64,000 nucleotides of DNA from Platanthera guangdongensis (lineage: Eukaryota; Streptophyta; Magnoliopsida; Asparagales; Orchidaceae): the NCBI GenBank assembly GCA_039583875.1, contig CM077162.1, positions 115,164,589 to 115,228,588 of the forward strand, in the 5' to 3' direction. Below, piece after piece: positions 57,831 through 64,000 of this stretch. The notes under the pieces are model-generated. The model worked only from the letters and a program-made list of their open reading frames with translations, was not told the origin of the DNA and made no database searches. The translations under genes and the position numbers were made by a program. Position 1 is the first letter of the stretch; the number at the start of each line of letters is the position of its first letter.

Positions 57831-58674
57831 AATGTAGACGGGGAGTATACGAGTGAAGGGGGGCGAGAATTGGAGAAAATGGAGCCTTTGAGTTCAGGCC
57901 ACGGGATGACTGGTGCTGGGAGAGGGTTTGGAGTGAGCACAAAAGAAAATCCACACGGCCTTATTTATAGGGGGTGCACATGGGTTCGCACACGGGCGTG
58001 TGTGAACCCGTGTTAGGGAATTTGCAACCTCGTGGAACACGGGGTGCGTCGGTCCGTGTAAAAAATTGGAACACGGGTGCGCACACAGCCGTGTGTGCAC
58101 CCGTGTTAGGGGATCCGAGGCCTCGTGGAACACGGGGTGCCTCGGTCCGTGTGGTCAAATCGGCTGGGGTCAGTGCGTCAGGTGGACACGGGCTGCCACA
58201 CGGCCGTGTGTCGCCCCGTGTCGCAACTGGCACGGTACACAAACACGGGTAGGTAGGTGACACGGCCGTGTGGACTCTGACACGCCCGTGTTCGGCGTCT
58301 CGACACATCGGTCTCGACGATCGTCGAGACCGATGAACACGGCTATGAACACGGGTTGGTGCGAACCCGTGTTGTGCTCGGGATGAAATTGGTGTTTTGC
58401 GAAATTAATTCCACACGGCTGGGCCTGAGCCTGTGTCACGTACACGGCTACGCACACGGCCGTGTGGTGAGCCGTGTGCCTCTCCATTTTGAAAATATTA
58501 TTACAGAAATTTTTTTTTTCTTTTTCTCATTAAAATTTGATGGAAAATTTTTTTTTTTTTTCATTAATATTTTTTTTTCATTAACATTTTCTTTTCTTCA
58601 ATTTTTCATTGCAACTAATTAGATTTATACTAAAACAAGAATACTTAGAAACACCTACTATACTTAATATTAAA
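57831..58674 (-). other. E9 spacer with palindrome array
   Basis: No coding. 57985-58490 is dense in CACGGGCGTGTG, CACGGCCGTGTG and ACACGGGTGC words, with a block of about 90 bp (CGTGGAACACGGGGTGC…CGGTCCGTGT) present twice (about 58030-58060 and 58125-58162). A 30-bp perfect palindrome lies at 58306-58335. T runs at 58508-58580. Confidence 0.7.
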
Positions 58675-61600
58675 TTAATCTAGCCGGAGGCAGGTTTCTA
58701 GACGAGGAAAGTCCATAGGGATTTCACCATAATAAGGTTTAAGTCGGTGACCATTAACCTTAAAATCTCCCTTCTCTGGGTGAGTTAACTCGACGGTACC
58801 GTAGGGAAAGACTTCTTTAACTTTAAAGGGTCCGGACCACTTAGACCTTAACTTCCCTGGGAATAATCGTAATCTGGAGTTATAAAGGAGGACTTGGTCA
58901 CCTTTTTGGAATACCTTGGGTTTGCGAAGGTGACGGTCATGAAATAGTTTGGTTTTCTCCTTATAAATCCAGGAGTTCTCATAGGCTATAGTTCTCCACT
59001 CATCTAATTCGTTAAGTTGAAGTTTACGCTTCTCTCCTATAGAACTAGTGTCAAAATTTAAGGAGCGTATTGCCCAATACGATTTGTGTTCTAATTCTAT
59101 AGGTAGGTGGCAAGATTTACCGTAGACTAATCTAAAGGGGGTGGTCCCTATAGGTGTTTTGTAGGCGGTCCTATAAGCCCATAAACAGTCGTTAAGTTTC
59201 CTAGACCACTGCTTCCTATTTCCTTCTATAGATTTTTCTAAGATTCTCTTAAGCTCTCTATTGGAAACTTCAACTTGTCCACTAGTTTGAGGATGATACG
59301 GAGTGGCTATCCTATGTGTAACTCCATATTTTTCTAATACTTTGTCTAGTTGTCGATTACAAAAGTGTGAACCCCTATCGCTAATAAGTGCACGTGGTGT
59401 ACCAAATCGTGCGAATAAGGATTTCAAAAATCTAATTACAACCCTACTATCATTAGTAGGCAAAGCTTGCGCTTCAACCCACCTTGATACGTAATCTACA
59501 GCTACCAAAATATATTTATTCCCAAAAGAAACTGGGAATGGTCCCATAAAATCTATACCCCACACATCGAATACTTCACATTCAAGGATAAATTTTTGAG
59601 GCATTTCATGTAATTTAGAAATATTACCTGCTTTTTGGCAAGAATCACATGAAAGCACATACCGTTGGGCATCCCTGAATAGAAGGGGCCAATAAAAACC
59701 GGAATCAAGAACATTTTTAGCGGAGCGATTCGCTCCATAGTGACCACCAGCAGAACCTGAATGACACTGCTCCAAAATCTTTCAACCTTCCTCCGCTGAT
59801 ACACACCTTCTTATAACAGAATCTGCACATATCCGAAAAAGAAAGGGGTCCTCCCAAAAGTAATATTTCAAGTCAGAGAAAAATTTCTTTTTCTGCTGAT
59901 ATGAAAAGTCTTTTGGAAGGACCTTAGCCACAAGATAGTTTGCATAATCTGCAAACCATGGATAATCTAGATGTATATTGGTAGATATGGCAAATAATGA
60001 TTCCTCAGGAAATGTATCAGAAATTTCAGATTCATCTAACATTGATCGTAGTGGGTTTTCTAAATGTGAAAGATGATCTGCCGCTAAGTTTTCCGCTCCT
60101 CGTTTATCCCTAATTTCTAGATCAAATTCTTGTAGAAGAAGAACCCATCGGATTAAACGAGGCTTTGCTTCCGCTTTGGCTAGCAAATATCTAAGTGCAG
60201 AGTGATCCGTATAAACTACCACTTTGGACAATGTTAAATATGGTCTAAATTTATCAAAGGCAAATACCACTGCTAGGAGTTCTTTTTCAGTAGTTGTATA
60301 ATTCTCCTGTGCATTATTAAGTGTTTACTAGCATAATATATTGGGTGAAAATGTTTGTTTCGGCGTTGTCCTAAAACAGCCCCTACCGCAAAACTACTAG
60401 CGTCACACATGATCTCAAATGGTTGACTAAAGTCAGGTGCGATCATAATAGGAGAATTAATTAATTTTTCTTTTAAGAACTCAAAGGCATGTAGACATTC
60501 TTGTTCAAAAATAAAAGGTGTGTCTTTTTCTAAAAGCCTTGTAAGTGGTTTAGCTATTTTAGAGAAGTCTTTAATAAAACGACGGTAAAATCCCGCATGT
60601 CCTAAGAAACTTCTCACTGCCTTTACGGAGGTTGGTGGTGGCAATTTTTCTATGGTCTCTATTTTTGCTTTATCTACTTGAATTCCTTGGCTTGAAATTT
60701 TATGGCCAAGTACTAACCCCTCTTGTACCATGAAATGGCACTTCTCCCAACTAAGCGCTAGGTTCGTCTCCTCACACCTCCTAAGAACTTTCTCTAAATT
60801 ATTCAAACACAACTCAAAAGATTCGCCAAAAACCGAAAAATCATCCAAGAACACTTCCATAATATCTTCAACATACTCGTTAAAGATGGCTAGCATGCAC
60901 CTTTGAAATGTGGCGGGCGCATTACATAACCCGAAAGGCATACGTCTATAGGCAAAGGTACCAAATGGGCAAGTAAATGTTGTTTTCTCTTGGTCTTCTG
61001 GTGCTATGGGAATTTGAAAGTATCCAGAAAGTCCATCTAGAAAACAATAATAAGAATGTCCTGATAAGCGTTCTAATATCTGGTCGATGAAAGGAAGAGG
61101 GAAATGGTCTTTCCTAGTGGCATCGTTTAATTTCCTATAGTCTATACAGACACGCCAACCTGTTACCGTTCGCGTTGGAATTAATTCATTTTTATCATTT
61201 GCTACTACGATCAGCCCACCCTTCTTAGGAACTACTTGGACAGGACTAACCCATGAACTATCCGAAATAGGATATATAATACTAACATCTAATAACTTCA
61301 CAATCTCAGCCTTAACTACCTCTTTCATATTAGGATTTAGCCTACGTTGCGGTTGAATAGACGACTTATAGTTTTCTTCCAAAAGGATTTTATGAGTGCA
61401 AAAACTAGGATTAATACCCTTTATATCAGATATTTGCCACGCTATTGCACCTCTACATTTCTTCAATACGGTTATCAATTTTTCTTTTTCAAGTTTGGAA
61501 AGATTTGAAGATATGATAACTGGGTACGAAGAATTTGCTCCTATGAACGCATACTCAAGATGATCTGGTAATTTTTTTAATTCTACTATTGGTGGATTTT

Positions 61601-63972
61601 TAGTATTATTCTTAAGAATTTCATGATCTCCTTCAGTAATTAAACTATATTCCGTTGTTCTATTCATAGCAACACAATTTTCTAGCAAGAATAAATGTTC
61701 AATAATGTCATCATTTTTATCATCTTCTAGATAATTGTTAGTTATGCAAATTTCTAAAGGATCTTTATAATAAAAATTAGAATTTATAGAAGACATAAAA
61801 TCATCAATACCATGAGAAAAATAGCAATAATCATCGTTATCTAAGGATTGTTTCATAGTTTTGCCAATTTGAAAAGTGACTTCATCTTCTCCTACTCGCA
61901 ATACTAATTTACCATCAAAAACATCAATAAGTGCTCTAGATGTAGCTAGAAATGGACGACCTAGTATGAGTGGTACTTCGATATTTTCATCCATATCTAA
62001 AATAACAAAATCAGCAGGAAATATAAATTTATCTACCTTAACTAATACATCTTCTACTATTCCTTTAGGATACTTAACCGATCGATCTGCTAATTGAATA
62101 CTCATTCTTGTTGGGCTAAGTTCTCCTAGGCCTAGTTTCAGATATAATTTATAAGGCATTAAATTTATACTTGCTCCTAGATCTGCTAAAGCCTTATTTA
62201 CTTGTAAATCACCGATTAAGCATGGAATTGAAAATGAACCGGGATCCTTAAGTTTTTGTGGCAATTTATTTTGCAAAATACCAGAACATTCTTCACTTAA
62301 TGTTACTAATGATAATTCTTCTATTTTTTTTATTAGAAATCAAATCCTTAAGAAATTTTGCATATTTAGGCATTTGAATAATTTCAGAAAAAGGTAAATT
62401 AACATGTAATTGCTTAAACATAGATAAAAATTTACCATACTACGCATCCATGCGCTCCTTGCTATGCTTTGTTGGGTATGGTAATGCTGGTTGGTACTCC
62501 ATCGATTGTACATTCATTTCGCTTGGTCCTTCGCCGCTAGACTCCATTTTGGGTGCTTCTTTTGCAGGTCTTGGGTCTTGTAACTCCTTTCCGCTCCTCA
62601 ATTGAACGGCTTTTGCATGCTCCCTTGGATTTATCTCTGTATTCCCTGCAAGTGTTCCTTGCTGCCTTTCAGAAACCATCCTTGCAAGCTGACCAATCTG
62701 ATTTTCCAAGTTCCGAATTGAACCCTCTTGATTTCGGAAGGCTACATCGGTAGTTTGCATGAATTTGGTAAGCACATCTTCCAATGTAGGCTTCCTTGGT
62801 TCCAACTGTGGTTGTTGTCCAAACATGGGTTGCTTCCCTTGATTTCCTTGTCCTCCCCAAGAGAAATTGGTGTGGTTTCGCCATCCAGGATTATATGTAG
62901 AACTATATGGGTTGTTGGCTTGATTGAAAGGTGGCCTAGTATTGTTACCCATATAGTCAACATGCTCTTGAACTTGCGGTTCACATCCAGGCATTCCAGT
63001 GCATGAAGGGTCCCATTATTGAGGTGTCATGGAAGGTGATGCTAAGGCAAGGTTGTCCATCTTTTGGTGAAGTTTCTCCACTTGAATTGCTAAGGCGGTG
63101 ACGACATCTACTTCATAAATTCCTGCAGGCTTGCTGGGCTTTTGTCTTACTGTAGTCCATTGGTAATTGTTCATTCCCATGTCCTCTATCAACTGCTGAG
63201 CCGCTTCAGGTGTCTTGTTGTTCAAAGTTCCTCCACTAGCCGCATCAATCATTTGTTTGGTGGCTGGATTTAGACCATTATAGAAGGTCTGAATCTGAAA
63301 CCATGAAGGTAGAGCATGGTGGGGACATCTCCTTAACAACTCCTTGAATCGTTCCCATGTGTCGTATAACGATTCAGACTCCAATTGAATGTACGTAGAG
63401 ATGTCATTCCTTAACTTCGCAGTCTTTGCAGGTGGAAAGTACTTCATCAGAAACTTCTCAACCATCATGTCCCAAGTAGTGATCGACCCTCTAGGTAAGG
63501 AATTCAACCACTGCTTCACCTTATGCCTTAAAGAAAATGGAAACAATCTCAATCGAATGGCATCGTTGTAAACACCATTGATCTTGAATGTGTCACATAT
63601 CTCTAAGAATCCGGCCAAGTGGGTGTTAGGATCCTCATCTTGCAAGCCATCATACTGAACATAATGTTGAACAATCTGTATCACACTAGGCTTCAATTCA
63701 AAATTATTGGTAGCTATCGGTGGTCTAACGATGCTCGACCCGGTTCCTTGGAGATTAGGTCTAGCAAAGTCAGACATGGTTTGCTCATTTTGGTTGGCCA
63801 TAGTATCTAAGTTTTCAAGATGATTCTCTCCTTGGTTTACTGTCTCCTATTCTGATAGTCCGTTTGAAATATCTGTGGTATTAATTCCCACGTCCCTTAA
63901 GTTAGTGTTATGGAGAATTCGTTCTGGGTCAGGATGAAATGGTGCTAGCCCAGAATTTCTACCCCTAGTCAT
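58675..63972 (-). pseudogene. E9 gag-pol polyprotein, Athila type
   Basis: ATG at 63972 (MTRGRNSGLAPFHPDPER) is the typical Athila gag start, in frame with the ATG at 63801. Gag core FELKPSVIQIVQ, LRLFPFSLRHKVKQWLNSLP, YTQ-like LESESLYDTWERFKELLR (63700-63330). Protease ADLGASINLMPYKLY (about 62180). RT with FLDGLSGYFQI, MPFGLCNAPATFQRCM and FLDDFSVFG (about 60850). RNase H CDASSFAVGAVLGQ and [10 protein letters not shown]. Integrase [21 protein letters not shown] and GQVEVSNRE, all three acids kept. Breaks: TAG 63847-63849, TAA 63016-63018, TAG 62440-62442, a frameshift at an A8 run near 62325, a frameshift at an A run near 60327, and TGA 59782-59784. Ends 58675. Confidence 0.9.
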
Positions 63973-64000
63973 AGACTAACAGACTACAAAAAAAAATATT

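Larger units (their letters stand above)
53277..64000 (-). mobile_element. E9: Athila-type Ty3/gypsy element, 5' LTR outside window
   Basis: Read on minus from 64000: leader, gag-pol (63972-58675), spacer with palindromes, Athila ORF-1-like ORF (57830-56577), long 3' UTR, polypurine tract, 3' LTR (53277-54896, 1620 bp, TGATGA…TCATCA). Candidate target site CAGTC (53272-53276). RT and integrase catalytic residues are kept; a few stops and two frameshifts break it. It sits inside E8 and is the youngest layer at this end. Confidence 0.9.

Overview
The window is plant nuclear DNA made almost entirely of nested LTR retrotransposons. I see no host gene and nothing bacterial. Evidence for a plant: Tekay/Del-type chromoviruses with initiator-tRNA-Met primer sites, an Athila element with its extra ORF, a Tat/Ogre-lineage gag with antisense ORFs, Ty1/copia remnants, and a 5S-rRNA-derived (Cassandra-like) element. 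The species cannot be named from the sequence; a flowering plant with a repeat-rich genome fits.

Layout, left to right. E1 (1-13507, +) is a Tekay-like Ty3/gypsy element whose 5' LTR ends at the window edge. Its 3' LTR is split by E2 (5517-11951, +, target duplication CCGTG), an Athila-like non-autonomous element with 1.57-kb LTRs and one acidic zinc-knuckle ORF. E3 (13558-22329, -, target duplication CTCGG, two 664-bp LTRs with four differences) is a young Tat/Ogre-lineage element. It keeps only gag and carries two ORFs in antisense: an intact 676-codon coiled-coil ORF and a three-exon gene of the 'putative gypsy-type transposon' (Transposase_28) family. 22335-23396 is LTR-like but unassigned. 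E4 (23397-26586 and 37428-38312, +) is a decayed Sire-like copia, split within RT by E5 (26587-37427, -, target duplication GATAG), a Tekay-type element. A solo LTR of the E2 family (27457-29012) lies inside the left LTR of E5.

38313-38715 is LTR-like. E6 (38716-40463, +) is a second copia remnant, broken by a 490-bp near-palindrome holding two head-to-head 5S-rRNA-like segments (39938-40427, target duplication ACTGG) and then by E7 (40464-50174, -), a better preserved Tekay-type element. The right LTR of E7 is cut at 50175 by an LTR-like sequence starting TGTAAGACC (E8, 50175-53276). E8 is in turn broken by E9 (53277 to beyond 64000, -), an Athila element with gag-pol and an Athila ORF-1-like third ORF.

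The most interesting points are: the antisense two-gene cassette of E3, with its two 73-nt introns and a strongly enriched CCGCGCGG motif; the palindromic double-5S element; a 70-76-nt intron at the same gag/protease junction in all three Tekay-type elements, whose removal joins the two frames; a duplicated polypurine-like tract in both Athila-type elements; and short palindrome arrays shared by LTRs of unrelated elements. All coordinates and motifs were read by eye. Family names rest on motif recognition, not on database searches.
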